From contig JAKLNG010000021.1 in NCBI GenBank assembly GCA_022814565.1, forward strand, positions 248,001 through 312,000: a stretch of 64,000 nucleotides of DNA, in the 5' to 3' direction. Position 1 is the first letter of the stretch. Each line of letters starts with the position of its first letter. Of the stretch, positions 32,643 through 42,900 are shown piece by piece. The position numbers and the translations under genes were made by a program. Origin of the DNA: Phaeophleospora eucalypticola. Its lineage: Eukaryota; Ascomycota; Dothideomycetes; Mycosphaerellales; Mycosphaerellaceae. The notes beneath the pieces were generated by a model. It searched no databases, had not been told where the DNA came from, and saw only the letters and a program-made list of their open reading frames with translations.

Positions 32643-33605
32643 CTATCCTGGCGCTGGAGACGGAGATGGTGATGGTGATGGGGCATCAGACGCAGGCTTG
32701 CGAGGCTGGATGGTCTGGATAGGGACACCAAGCGACTTTGCCTGTTTGTAGACACTTGACGGATGTCTACCAAGAATTGCAGCAATGTCGTAACCAGAGA
32801 GCTGCGGATTTTCGGTGCTGAGGCGAACGAGATGATGCTTTTCCTGCGGAGTCCATCTGGGAGATTTTCTCTGGCCCTTGAATGGCTTTGTTTTTGTGTA
32901 TCCAGTTGGCGGTAACTTGTCGAGGAGTGCGGCAATCTCATACCTAGAAAGCCTAGGGGCTCTGGTCGCGAGGCGAACAAGACGTTCCTGCTCTTCCGGA
33001 GACCGGCGTGCCCAAAAAGCCTCCCGGGCTTTGATACCGAGGTTCCTCGTTTTCACGTATATACCTCCAACATCCCTCCCGAAGGTGGCCGCGATTGCAG
33101 ACGAAGAAGGCCGAGGGGTCTTTGCTAGAAGGCGAGTGAGATCGTCCTCTTCACGCGAAGCCCAGAACGACTTGACGGAGGGTCTGAGGGTTGCTAGACG
33201 ACTTTTGACGAGGGAATAGGATGAGCCAATATCTTTTGCAATGTCGACAAGGCGCTCTCCGTTGTCATACCGGCGGCGTATCTCCTCGTCAGTGATGTCT
33301 AGTGCTTTGCGGCGGCCTCTCGGCTTGACAACTGGCAAGTCGGGATGACGATGTCGAAGGTGATAGTTGATGCGCTTCTGGACGCCCGCATAAGTTTTCC
33401 GACCAAGAGCGTCAGCGATTTCCTGCATTGTATGGCCTGCCTGCCTCATCTGCACGATTTGGGCGTCTTCATCCTCGGTGAAGCGTTGTTTCTTGGGCGG
33501 TCGAGATGTTGCAAAGGGCCTCCATGCAATAGAACAACCACGGTGCTTCCAAGATGATGCCGCTAGTCTCGGCCACGGGCAAGACAGCGCAGTGAGGATC
33601 AGCAT
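32643..33605 (-). CDS. Predicted mitochondrial protein with five Myb/HTH-like repeats
   Basis: Single-exon 320-aa protein, not assigned to a known family. Residues 1-35 look like a mitochondrial presequence (Arg and Trp rich, no acids, ending RPFATSRPPKK). Five helix-turn-helix units follow: about 40-84 (RFTEDEDAQIVQMR... IADALGRK), 102-141 (DIAKDIGSSYSLVKSRL), 146-191 (FWASREEDDLTRLLA... IAATFGR), 198-238 (FWARRSPEEQERLVRLA... IAALL) and 249-294 (RWTPQEKHHLVRLS... IAAILGR). Units 3-5 recur about every 50 residues with W-x(3-4)-E, an L-RL helix and IAA-GR, a Myb/SANT-like pattern. The tail has Ser-Pro repeats. DNA binding in mitochondria is an inference from these two properties. Confidence 0.72.
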   Translation of the reverse strand: MLILTALSCPWPRLAASSWKHRGCSIAWRPFATSRPPKKQRFTEDEDAQIVQMRQAGHTMQEIADALGRKTYAGVQKRINYHLRHRHPDLPVVKPRGRRKALDITDEEIRRRYDNGERLVDIAKDIGSSYSLVKSRLATLRPSVKSFWASREEDDLTRLLAKTPRPSSSAIAATFGRDVGGIYVKTRNLGIKAREAFWARRSPEEQERLVRLATRAPRLSRYEIAALLDKLPPTGYTKTKPFKGQRKSPRWTPQEKHHLVRLSTENPQLSGYDIAAILGRHPSSVYKQAKSLGVPIQTIQPRKPASDAPSPSPSPSPAPG

Positions 33606-35318
33606 GGTTCCTCGACTTGTGTCAATACAGCAGCGGTTGGAGCTGGACCACGCAAAATCGGGTCCAAGGCGATCGATGGAGCTGCATGAAAGGACATTAC
33701 GCTGTCATCTCGAGATTGGAAGGACGCAAGGGGCGTAGACGTCGCATACTTTGTTACTCGTGATTTGGTGTTCATGGGAGGTCGAAGTGAGGTCGGGAAG
33801 AGAGGCTTTGGAGGTGAAGATTTCCCGGACTGAGATCTACCCACACAGTATTCATACTACGCGCGCTCTTACAACGCGAAACTCACGCGAACACACTCGA
33901 CTACCATATCTGCGTACAACTTGCAGACCCGGGCAAGTCAACCAAGATGACAACATCTCGATTGTTCTCCCGATGTCCTCAAGTCAAACCACCTTCAGTT
34001 GCCGGTCTCCTGCCACGGAAGAACTCTGGCGTTGCTGGTACAGATGCAACCCGAGACGGCAACAGCATCATCGCCAGCAATACATGTAGCAACATCGTCT
34101 GCCGCGAGGGTGAGAGCAAGGGCGAGCATGGATGCTGCTACACACCGATACCCGCTCTCGTGCTCGTGCTGCTTCAGAGTGCTCGTGTCTCATATCCCCA
34201 CACGCACATCCTGCACATCCTGGAGGAGCGGTGCTAGCGGAGGGAAAGGGACGAGAATAGCGGTGCAGCTAATGTATGGAGCTATATCCTCCTCTCTCGA
34301 TCATTTGACGGACCACACACCTCTTATCGCACTGCAAGTGTGGGAGCATGCGCGAGCTCACATGCGCTCGTCTAGCTGCATGGCGGCTCGGCGTATGACA
34401 ATACCTTTCGCGACGGAAGGTACTTACCCAGCTCGTCATCTGAAGGCGTCTGCCGCGGGGATCTGCAGCGACCTTACAACCACATGTTTGTGTACTCCTT
34501 GTATACATGCCCGCAGGATGATGAATAGTCGCGCGACGTGCAGCGGACTACCCGAACGGGAGCGTGTACGTACAGCTGGGTGCAGGATTGGTGTGTATGG
34601 GGTGCATGTCGCGATAGATAGTGCGATGTCGTCGTGCGGTACAGCTGTGCGATGTTCGTACAATGCTCGACGGCTTATCGCAGCAGCAACGCCGGCAAGA
34701 TGTTGGATGAGGTCTCGCGCGGGTGTCTCTTCGGGGATGACGTCCCAGCGCCAGGGGTCGTTCAGGAATGTGACGACGGGCGAACCAGCAATGAATTCGG
34801 ATTCAGGGACTTTGTGAATCTCACACGGGGAAGATGCTAACAATCCATCCGCAAGATTGATGGTAATCAACTACGGCGTTGCGGTATCACGCTGCCCTCG
34901 TCTCACCCTTCTCGCTATCAGACACTCACTCTATCTCCGGCCCGCCGCCGCCATCCATCCACGCCATCCGCCATCCGCCATCCGCCATCCGCCATTCAGG
35001 TGCTGGTGCTGGTGTTGGCGCTGGTGCTGTTGCTTGGTGCCCAGATGACCTCTTCTCACCGCAGAGAGCCCTCCCGCTGCACGACGGCGCCTTCTGACGC
35101 ACCGCCATCTCGTGTCGCTTTTCTTGGGAGCTTCCACCTGCATATCACTACTGAAACTATCCCCCAGAACACCTCCCAGGCCATGCCACACCGTGCTGCT
35201 GCCTCTTTGCTTATGACCTCCCACCTCGCCGCCTGCTCCTCTTCCTTTGTTCGACCATCCTCCTCCCCTCTTCTTGTTCCCCTCTCTACATCTCTCCTGC
35301 CCTCCCGCACCTTCCGAC
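33606..35318. other. Divergent 1.7 kb intergenic region with short tandem repeats
   Basis: Promoter space of two head-to-head genes. Near 34964-35038 it holds CCATCCG units and then GGTGCT-type units. Frames around 33947-34870 look like chance. The last 200 nt are pyrimidine-rich, as expected of a leader. Confidence 0.5.
34964..35038 (+). repeat. Short tandem repeats in a promoter region
   Basis: Four exact CCATCCG heptamers (34964-34991) are followed by imperfect GGTGCT hexamers (about 34999-35038). They lie about 300 nt before the MFS start. Confidence 0.7.
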
Positions 35319-37634
35319 ATGTCGACAGAGAGGATAGACCACGCTGAGAAGGCAGAAGAGACGGGTGAAGATGCATCCGCCGCAGCTAACAACAATGGAC
35401 GGGCGAAGAGGCGGTTCGATTGGAAGGCCATGCTCGACAATAGGAATGGGAGGTCGCGTCAGTCGGGAAGCAGTGGGAACAACTCAGACAACGAGCAGAA
35501 CGAGGGAAAGAAGCCGGACAAGTGGAACATGGGCATGCTGAACGACAGGGAGACGGAGGAGGTTCCCGGCTCTGTGTTACTGCTGTCAAAGGTGTCCGAG
35601 TACAACGAGCCTTTGGGCTTGCGGAATGCTCCCGCTCGGACATCTGCTTCATCTCTGCCTTCACAATACCCACCGCCTTCTCCTTCAGGCTCGCGGCACA
35701 GGCGAAGACCGTCCATACAAGAGAAGAAGCGGACACCGGACGGGAAGTTTGTGCTCGATCCTCAGCCAGACGACTCGGTCAATGATCCTCTCAACTGGAA
35801 GGTCTGGCGACGCGATGCCGCCCTCTTCTCTCTTGGATTCTACTGCATGGTGGGCGGCGGCATGACTCCCATTCTCGCGGCAGGTTTCAACAATGTGGCG
35901 CACGACCTGAACGTGACAGAGGCGCAGGTCGCCCTCACCACCGGTCTCTACATGCTGGGTCTGGGCTTGGGAAGCGTTCTGCTCAGCCCCACTGCCATTC
36001 TCTATGGCAAGCGTCCCGTTTATCTGGTTGCGGCCATCTGCTTCATTCTTTCTGGGGTCTGGTGTGCTCGTGCCCAGACATTTGCCAGTCTGGTGTGTGC
36101 CCGCATTTTCATGGGCTTTGCAGTCGCAAGCGTGGAATGTCTGCCTTCAGCTACCATTGCTGAGATCTACTTTCTGCACGAGAAAGGCTATCGTTTGGGT
36201 ATCTACACCTTGCTGCTGCTCGGAGGTAAGAACCTTGTGCCGCTAGTGAGTGCTGCTATCATTCAGAGCCTGGGCTGGAGATGGGTCTTCTGGATCGTGT
36301 CCATGGTCGTCGGCTTCGGTCTCGTTCTGCTCTTCTTCTTCGTGCCAGAGACATTCTGGGACCGTACTCCAAGGCCGAATAAGCCTCGTCAGCGCCAGTT
36401 CAGCGCTTCCCACATCTGGAGGTCCTTCTCCCTCTCCCACCCAGCCAGCCCTGTCCATGAGAGGAAGAGCCGCAGAGCAAGCATCAACGATGAGCACATC
36501 ATAACGGAGCCTGAACCGGTCCACCACACTGAGAAGCCCCATCACCCCGAGAAGGCTCCCGGAAGACACGCCCATTTCCAGACTGAATCCGACGAAGAAC
36601 CAGACGAAAAATCCAACACGGACGAAATCCGCCCCCAGGAAGCTCCTACCTCCCCTGCTGCCCCTAAAACAATTCCTCCGCATCCAAACCTTGAAGTCCC
36701 CTTAGGAGGCGCAAACGCAAACACAACCGACTACTTCAGCACCCACCCTCTCGACGCCTCCACCGTCGAAGAAGCCCGCAGCCCGGGAGCCTTCTCGCAC
36801 ACCTCCCGCGCCTCCACCACCCACAGCCACACCTCCGAAGACCCGCGAAACGCCTACACCCGCTCCCTGCTCGTACAACCCAAACAAACCTGGTTGCAAC
36901 AACTCACCCCCTTCTCCGGCCGCATGTCCCCAGACAAATGGATCAAAGTCGCCACCCGCCCCTTCATCCTCTTCGCCTACCCCGCAATCCTCTGGAGCGC
37001 TCTCGTCTACTCCCTCTCCGTCGGCTGGCTCATCGTCCTCTCTGAGAGCGTGACCTACATCTACAAATCCGCGGATACGTATAATTTCACCTCTTTGCAA
37101 GCTGGGTTGATCTACATCTCCCCTTTCGTCGGCGGCGTGCTCGGAACCGCCGTCGCGGGCAAAGTTTCCGACTTGCTGGTCCGCTGGCTTGCGCGCAAGA
37201 ATGGCGGCCTCTACGAACCCGAATTCCGCCTCTTCATGGCCATCCCCATCACCCTCACAACCGTCATCGGCCTCATGGGCTACGGCTGGAGCGTGCACGA
37301 GCGCGACGCCTGGATCGTCCCCACCATCTTCTTCGGCCTGATCTCCTTCGGCTGCTCCCTCGGTTCCACGACCAGCATAACCTTCGCCGTCGACAGCTAC
37401 CGTCAGTATGCCGGGGAAGCGCTCGTGACGTTGAATTTCAGCAAGAATGTTTTGCATGGACTTGTTTGGAGTTTGTTTTTCAATGATTGGTTGGAAGCGG
37501 ATGGGAGTAGGACGGTTTTTGTCGCGATTGGGGGGATACAGCTTGTTTTGCTGGCGACGACGGTGCCGGTTTATGTTTGGGGGAAGAGGGCGAGGATGTG
37601 GACTGTTAGGAGGAATTTGATGGAGAAGTTTTGA
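35319..37634 (+). CDS. MFS transporter (DHA1/Hol1-like) with long cytosolic segments
   Basis: Intron-free 771-aa protein from ATG at 35319 (MSTERIDHAEKAEETG); an in-frame ATG at 35247 gives an unlikely Pro/Phe-rich extension in the leader. The N-terminal 165 residues are hydrophilic and end in LDPQPDDSVNDPLNW, a mark of the fungal DHA1/Hol1-type exporters. Six helices follow, then VPETFWDRTPRP, a cytosolic loop of about 195 residues (345-540) rich in His, Ser, Pro and acids, and six further helices. The usual middle loop in this family is much shorter. Probable substrates are drugs, polyamines or cations, but none can be named. The downstream TTTGGA hexamers (37634-37667) are 3-prime sequence. 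Confidence 0.85.
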   Translation: MSTERIDHAEKAEETGEDASAAANNNGRAKRRFDWKAMLDNRNGRSRQSGSSGNNSDNEQNEGKKPDKWNMGMLNDRETEEVPGSVLLLSKVSEYNEPLGLRNAPARTSASSLPSQYPPPSPSGSRHRRRPSIQEKKRTPDGKFVLDPQPDDSVNDPLNWKVWRRDAALFSLGFYCMVGGGMTPILAAGFNNVAHDLNVTEAQVALTTGLYMLGLGLGSVLLSPTAILYGKRPVYLVAAICFILSGVWCARAQTFASLVCARIFMGFAVASVECLPSATIAEIYFLHEKGYRLGIYTLLLLGGKNLVPLVSAAIIQSLGWRWVFWIVSMVVGFGLVLLFFFVPETFWDRTPRPNKPRQRQFSASHIWRSFSLSHPASPVHERKSRRASINDEHIITEPEPVHHTEKPHHPEKAPGRHAHFQTESDEEPDEKSNTDEIRPQEAPTSPAAPKTIPPHPNLEVPLGGANANTTDYFSTHPLDASTVEEARSPGAFSHTSRASTTHSHTSEDPRNAYTRSLLVQPKQTWLQQLTPFSGRMSPDKWIKVATRPFILFAYPAILWSALVYSLSVGWLIVLSESVTYIYKSADTYNFTSLQAGLIYISPFVGGVLGTAVAGKVSDLLVRWLARKNGGLYEPEFRLFMAIPITLTTVIGLMGYGWSVHERDAWIVPTIFFGLISFGCSLGSTTSITFAVDSYRQYAGEALVTLNFSKNVLHGLVWSLFFNDWLEADGSRTVFVAIGGIQLVLLATTVPVYVWGKRARMWTVRRNLMEKF

Positions 37635-37879
37635 GTTTGGGTTTGGATTTGGATTTGGATTTGGGGGAGGCAGGGGATGGGGTTGTTATGTGGTTGTTTA
37701 CGCTGTCATGAACGATGGGAGTTGGAAATTTTCGGCATTTGTAGGCGCATTTGGTGGGTTTGTTTTCAGCATTTTGGATGGAATGTCCAATTTAGACGAC
37801 GCATTTATGATATCCTCATCCTCATCCTCAACACCAACAATTTCCACACCCCCATCTCCATCTCCAATCTTCATCTTCG

Positions 37880-38971
37880 TCACGTCCCCTTCAACCTCCC
37901 CTCGCCATTGTCCCAACTCGGCCTCAAGCCCACAAACTCCCCCTCCAAAACTTTCCCCCGATCCCACTCCCTCCCCTCCCCTCGTTTCCGCCAATTCACA
38001 CTCTCAATATCCCCCTCCCCTCCTCCTTTCCATCCAGTACTCATCCGGCTGCGCGCGACTTCCTCTTCCGTAAACCCCGCGGCAAGAAGCCTTTCCCCGC
38101 TGCTCTGTTTCAATTTCGCTCTGTCGCGGAAGGCTTCGAGTGCTGCGTCCCAGTCGTCAGAGGGGGAGGGGGAGATGTCGGTTTTCGGGTCGTAGGAAGC
38201 GGAGAAGCGGGTGTCGATGTTGGAGGTGGAGTTAAGGTGGGCGTGGGCGCCGCGGCCGCGGGGGACGGTTTTGGGAGGAGGTTTGGGGCCTAGGAGGATT
38301 GTGAGGGGGTCGGAGTCAGAGGCTGAGGAGGGAGAGGGGGAGCGTTCAGTGTTGGGTTTGGTGGACCGGGGGTCTTTGCGCTGAGGTGGTTTGGTGTCCC
38401 TGTGGCTATCGCTGTCGCTGCCTTGGTCTCTGTGCCTGCGGTGTCGTCGGGAGTGCTTTGAGCGAGAAGCGTGGTCACGGTCTCGGGACCGTGATCTCCT
38501 GCGTTCGCGATGGGAGTGGGAATGGGAGTGGTGTCGTTCGCGGCGAGGAGACTTGGACCTAGACTTTTCCCTTGACCTCGATCTATCCCTATTCTCGCGT
38601 CTTTCCCGGTCCCGTGAGCGATCTCTCTTACGATGTCTCTCCCTCGGACTCAAACCCTCTCTCCGCCGCCTCTCGCTCCCCTCATCATGCCCCGGCTTCT
38701 TATCCTGTTCTCCCTCCCGCCGCAACTTCCTCAGTCGCGCCCGACTCTCCTCCTCTTCCTTCCTCCTCAAAGCCGCGTTATGCGAATCCGCATCCCTTAC
38801 AAGATTCCTCAAGAAGCGCGTATTGGGTTTCGCAGCATTGCTTCTAGTGGGTCTGCCGGAGCTCAGAAGTCCGCCGAGGGAATTGGTAAGGTAGCGGTTT
38901 TGGTCTTTTCGGGAGGCGTCCTTTTTGAGGAGATCGGCGACGTAGTCATCCGTAAGAGGGGTGTCGCCCAT
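37880..38971 (-). CDS. RS-rich nuclear protein (annotated in related fungi as pre-mRNA-splicing factor 38B-like)
   Basis: Single-exon 363-aa protein. The N-terminus (MGDTPLTDDYVADLLKKDA) is the recognisable part of a fungal family usually named splicing factor 38B; this name comes from memory and the true PRP38 fold is not seen. Residues about 80-205 are a basic low-complexity region dense in Arg-Ser, Arg-Glu and His-Ser dipeptides, typical of splicing-related proteins. The C-terminal third is more ordered and contains DDWDAALEAFRDRAKLK and GFTEEEVARSRMSTGW, followed by a Trp/Gly/acidic tail. Its start lies 242 bp from the start of the divergent Sos7-like gene, suggesting a shared promoter. 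Role in splicing is inferred. Confidence 0.7.
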   Translation of the reverse strand: MGDTPLTDDYVADLLKKDASRKDQNRYLTNSLGGLLSSGRPTRSNAAKPNTRFLRNLVRDADSHNAALRRKEEEESRARLRKLRREGEQDKKPGHDEGSERRRREGLSPRERHRKRDRSRDRERRENRDRSRSREKSRSKSPRRERHHSHSHSHRERRRSRSRDRDHASRSKHSRRHRRHRDQGSDSDSHRDTKPPQRKDPRSTKPNTERSPSPSSASDSDPLTILLGPKPPPKTVPRGRGAHAHLNSTSNIDTRFSASYDPKTDISPSPSDDWDAALEAFRDRAKLKQSSGERLLAAGFTEEEVARSRMSTGWKGGGEGDIESVNWRKRGEGREWDRGKVLEGEFVGLRPSWDNGEGRLKGT

Positions 38972-39213
38972 GGCTGGAGGGAGAGGAGAAGTTGAGTGGA
39001 GAGTTTTTGAAGATGTGAGGCAGGGAAGTTGGAGTGCTTCGGCATCGGCAGCTGCTTGTCGGACCGGCAGACCCCGCGATCGGCGTCGGCTTCTTTAGCT
39101 TTTGGCTGCCGCTTTGTTTTGATGCGTAAACATCGATTTGGCGTCGCGAACTTCCATCTCAACCACGACGAGAAAGATTAGATTAAACGCAGTCGACACA
39201 ACCACAGATCACA

Positions 39214-40100
39214 ATGGACGCCGAAACAGCCCTCACAACCCTCCACAAACCCATCCGTCTCTCCATCCTGCACCTCAGCGACCACATCCTCAACACAACC
39301 GCCAACAACCCCAAATCCCCCTCAAAACGCTACTCGAACGCGAACCAGACGACGCAAACACCCGCATCCCTCGCAGCAGATCTTGAACACTATCGCGACC
39401 TGTTCTCAAAATTGCGATTCAACTATGTGGAACAAGTCACTAAAGAGCGCTTCCTACGCGCTGTGACGGCTCAGGAGCCGGAATTCGTCACGAGCGCGGA
39501 GAATGCACGGTTTGAAGCAGAGCTGGCGGAGAAGAAGAAGGAGTTGAAAGAGAAGAAAAAGGAGGTGAGGGAGATTATTGGTGTGTTGGAGGAGCAGGGG
39601 CGGCAGTTGGCGAGGCGTGAGTATTGCATTGCGCACAAGAAGCTCTTTGCAAATACACTAACCATGATTTTGGATGTTCAGGATACGAGCAAATCCAACT
39701 CCAAACCACACAACTCGAATCCCTTCCCACGGAAATCTCAAATCTTGAAGCGACAATTATCGAACTGCAGCAGAAACAAGAACCTAGATCCTCAGATCCG
39801 GAAATGGCCATGTCTCTCCCAGCAACGAAAGACCTCTTAAGCGAACGAGAGCGCGAGCTGCGGAATGCAGACATGGAAATCGAGCGCCTGCAAGCCTCTT
39901 TGCCCGCGAAGAAAGCCGAAGTGCAGCGGCTGCAGGACGAATTGGCGCCGATTCAGATGCGGAAGATCAAGGCTGTGGAAGAAGCGCAGGAGGCGCGGAA
40001 GAGGAGGGAAGGACCGGGCGGCGCGGCGGATGAGTTGGAGGAGAAGGGACGGTGGTTGAGGGGTGTGGAGGCGAGTTTGAAGACGATGTTGGAGGTGTGA
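39214..40100 (+). CDS. Sos7-like kinetochore coiled-coil protein
   Basis: Exons 39214-39616 and 39682-40100 give 273 aa; the 65-nt intron has GTGAGT and TTCAG ends and joins QLAR to YEQIQ. The opening LHKPIRLSILHLSDHIL and the segment LFSKLRFNYVEQVTKERFLR match the Sos7/Kre28 family. In fission yeast Sos7 binds Spc7 (KNL1) at the outer kinetochore. The remainder is almost continuous coiled coil (EAELAEKKKELKEKKKEV; IERLQASLPAKKAEVQRLQD) and ends SLKTMLEV. Length suits fungal members. The family call comes from the N-terminal motif; coiled coils alone would not support it. Confidence 0.68.
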
Positions 40101-40591
40101 GAAAGAGGGCGGAACTTGTTGAAGGATTGATGGCAGTTTGGTGTTGGAGTAAAACGATACCCTTTGAAGACTTGTGTTTCGAGAAGCTGCGCGAGGCGTA
40201 CTGTGCAACCTGCACGACTGTCAATCTCACCCGAAGAGTTCGTTGCGCAGAATGAGTTGGTAGCTGCAACGTCACTTGCCGTGCATGCTTACCTAGCACA
40301 CCACCGCATTGCTATCATTGCTGCTCTATCGAAACAATGCGAAAATATGCTGACAATTCGATGATAGCAGTCATAATGATAGCAGCTTTCTCCGCATTTG
40401 CAAGCTACGGCATAGGAGCTCTCTCGCTCTCCACATTAGCCTGCATGACATATAGCCTACATGTCGGCCTTTGAAATGGAGATTTTTGATCGAGCCGGTG
40501 CTGTCCAGATACTACGGAGAGAAATAAATTGGAAAATACTCACAGATACATCAATACATCTTAAGGGGCTCCTTTCAAAGACTCGTCGAAA
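40101..40591. other. Intergenic
   Basis: About 490 nt between two rightward genes; becomes AT-rich near 40340-40560. No gene or distinct element is seen. Confidence 0.5.
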
Positions 40592-41445
40592 ATGTCGCCG
40601 CCATTTGCCATATACCCATCCCTCAAGGACAAAGTCGTTGTGATAACCGGCGGAAGCGAAGGCAAGCGACCAAGCAAGTCTCCAGAACGAACCTCAATAC
40701 TTACAAGATCAATACAGGTATCGGCGCCGCAACAGCAACCCGCTTCGCCCATCAAGGCTCTCACGTCGCCATTCTCGACATCGCAGAAGACTCTTTCAAC
40801 ACCCTTCTAGAAACCATCAAAGCCTCATCACATCCCACCACAATTCTCCCAAAATTCTACCACTGCGACGTAACCGACTTCACAATCCTCAAAACAACCG
40901 CCGAAAAAATCCTCTCAGACTTCGGCGGCGTCGACATCCTCATCAACAACGCCGCCTCCGCAGGCGGCAAATCCCGCGTCGGCACCTTCGAAGTCGACGA
41001 ACAGAGTTTCGACTACAACATAAACGTAAACCTCCGACACCAATTCTTTCTAACCCAACACCTCGTGCCCAGCATGAAGAGCCGCGGCGGGGGCTCAATC
41101 GTAAACCTCGGAAGCATAACCTGGCGGATCCCGGCCGTGGGGCTCCCGATTTACACGACCTGCAAAGCGGCGACGATGGTATTGACGAGGACGCACGCGC
41201 GGGAGTTTGGGGAGTTTAATATCCGGGTGAACAGCGTGATGCCGGGGAGTATTGCGACGGAGCGACAGATTCAGGAGGTGTTGACGAGGGAGTATGAGGC
41301 GGAGACGATTCGGGCGCAGGCGTTGAAGAGGGTGCTGAGGCCGGAGGAGGTGGCGGGCGTGGTGGTGTTTTTGGGGAGTGAGGAGGCTAGTGCTGTTACG
41401 GGGGCGAGTTGGTGTGTGGATGGAGGGTGGGTGGGGGATGCGTAG
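40592..41445 (+). CDS. Short-chain dehydrogenase/reductase, spliced by a GC-AG intron
   Basis: Classical SDR oxidoreductase using NAD(P)H; substrate unknown. Exons 40592-40661 and 40718-41445 give 265 aa. The intron begins GCAAGC, not GT, and ends AATACAG; removing it restores the cofactor motif TGGSEGIG at residues 19-26, which it splits. No GT donor gives this motif. Other SDR marks: CDVTD, the INNAA strand, catalytic Ser156 in LGSITW, and Tyr169 and Lys173 in YTTCK. The C-terminus has MPGSIATE, FLGSEEASAVTG and CVDGGW, all normal for the classical family. No signal or membrane segment, so cytosolic. Confidence 0.88.
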
Positions 41446-42900
41446 AGGGAAGGGTGGCAATCGTATGTTTGGGAATGGATAGAGTTTTGGTGAGGTTTGG
41501 TCCTCTCCAGAGTTCTGTTCTTAATGGACAAGAATTACTGATGAAAATTCAAGGGACTTTCCCCTTGCTCACTCACTCGATGCTCTCTTTCGCCTTCAAA
41601 TTTGCATCTCCCGATACCGAAGACTTATCTCATTCCAGAATATCCAAGCCAGCACGAGGCCACTGGGTAGCCCGACAGCGCAACGATAGCGATGCTGTTC
41701 TTCGAGATACCCTTCCCGGCTAGGGACTCTCTACTCTGCCTTTATAAATTAGTCTATCTTCCTCTTGCATCGATGCTCGTCTACACCTAATACCCTGATA
41801 AGGACAAAGGCACCGGCCAGTCCTACAGCGCAATGAAAGCAATCTATTCGGGCGAGACCTCCTCACGATAAAGACGACGTCCCGCATTCTCGTAAGTGTC
41901 TCCGAGCCTCCTAGAGATGGCAAGGGCCCTAGGCAGTTGGACAGTGCAGTGTGAGCGGCCTGATTCGTTGGAATATCTTCACATGCAAGAGAGTGCTCGC
42001 ATTGCATCTCGACGATCTTTCTCCATAGCCATCTCCCTTTGCTTCCTCTCTTAGCGGTCGCAGGCAAGAGAACTTGGTGATCGGTTACCTACAAATACGC
42101 TAAGGGTGGGAGTGGAGAGAGCTAGGGAGAAAGGTCGTGGTCAATGGAGATGGAGGGAAGACCTTCATATGGAATGGAAGAGAAAGGGAATGAGACGACA
42201 ATACGGCTGGAAGAAGAACACAGTTGAAAGGGAAGAGCCTTTGTTTGTTATTCAAACCCTTTTGTCCCATTGTATTTCCAACAGGTAGATGGTTGTTCTA
42301 CGAACAAAGGGACAATGTGCCCATTCGAAATCCAACAACTCCTTGTTTTCTCTCACACAAAGCCCTTCCTCACCCAATGCCCTAAACATAAAACCACCTC
42401 TCCCTCCCACTACAACCCAAACCTTCTCCCCAGTAGAGCACCATCCATCCCCTCCCCTCTCCTGAGACCTCTCTCATTTCAGGAAAAAGGAAAAGGTAAG
42501 TCTCCCCTCCCCCCGCACATTCGCTAACATCACGGTGTAGGTCCCTTAAACTGACCTTTGGGAAAACGAAACAAGGAAAGGTAAGTCCCCCACCCCTATT
42601 GGTAAGTCGCTGACATTACTGCATAGGTCCCTCGAGAAAGGAGAAGCAAAGCCAGGGCAAGGAGGGGATGGATGGACGTGCTCTAACAATTCTTTCTTTT
42701 TCATCGAATCGTTCGGCTAGCGTTCAAGCTGGATGTCTCGGAGAAGAAGAAGCGAAACAAAGTCGCGATCAAAGATTGGAGACGAAGTGGCAATGCACAC
42801 ATGAAGTGAGTGATGATATTCATATCATCGTCCTGTGATACACATGTTCATAGAACTATTCTCAACGAAGATGATACACCCCAAACTTCTCCTTCTCATC
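41446..42900. other. Convergent 1.45 kb region with an unannotated spliced block
   Basis: Lies between the SDR end and the sugar-transporter end. It contains the duplicated intron/exon block at 42477-42660. Other short frames show no domain. Confidence 0.5.
42477..42660 (+). other. Tandemly duplicated mini-intron/exon block, possible small spliced RNA or peptide gene
   Basis: Two consecutive units each hold a complete intron signature. Unit 1: AAAAG then GTAAGT at 42496, CGCTAACAT, GTGTAG to 42540, exon start GTCCCT. Unit 2: GGAAAG then GTAAGT at 42581, CGCTGACAT, GCATAG to 42626, exon start GTCCCT. The introns would be 45 and 46 nt and the middle exon 40 nt. A TTTCAG just before (42482) could be an earlier acceptor. 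If both are spliced, one frame stays open across all three exons with a Lys/Arg-rich product (SLKLTFGKTKQGK) and stops in GACGTGCTCTAA. Splicing is predicted only from the sequence. Confidence 0.45.

Noticed and set aside
36702..37457. 251-codon minus-strand frame inside the MFS gene
   Set aside because: Gly/Asp/Glu-rich antisense shadow of GC-rich coding sequence.
37634..37667. TTTGGA hexamer run, telomere-like
   Set aside because: Short and not the TTAGGG repeat of filamentous ascomycetes; ordinary 3-prime low-complexity sequence.
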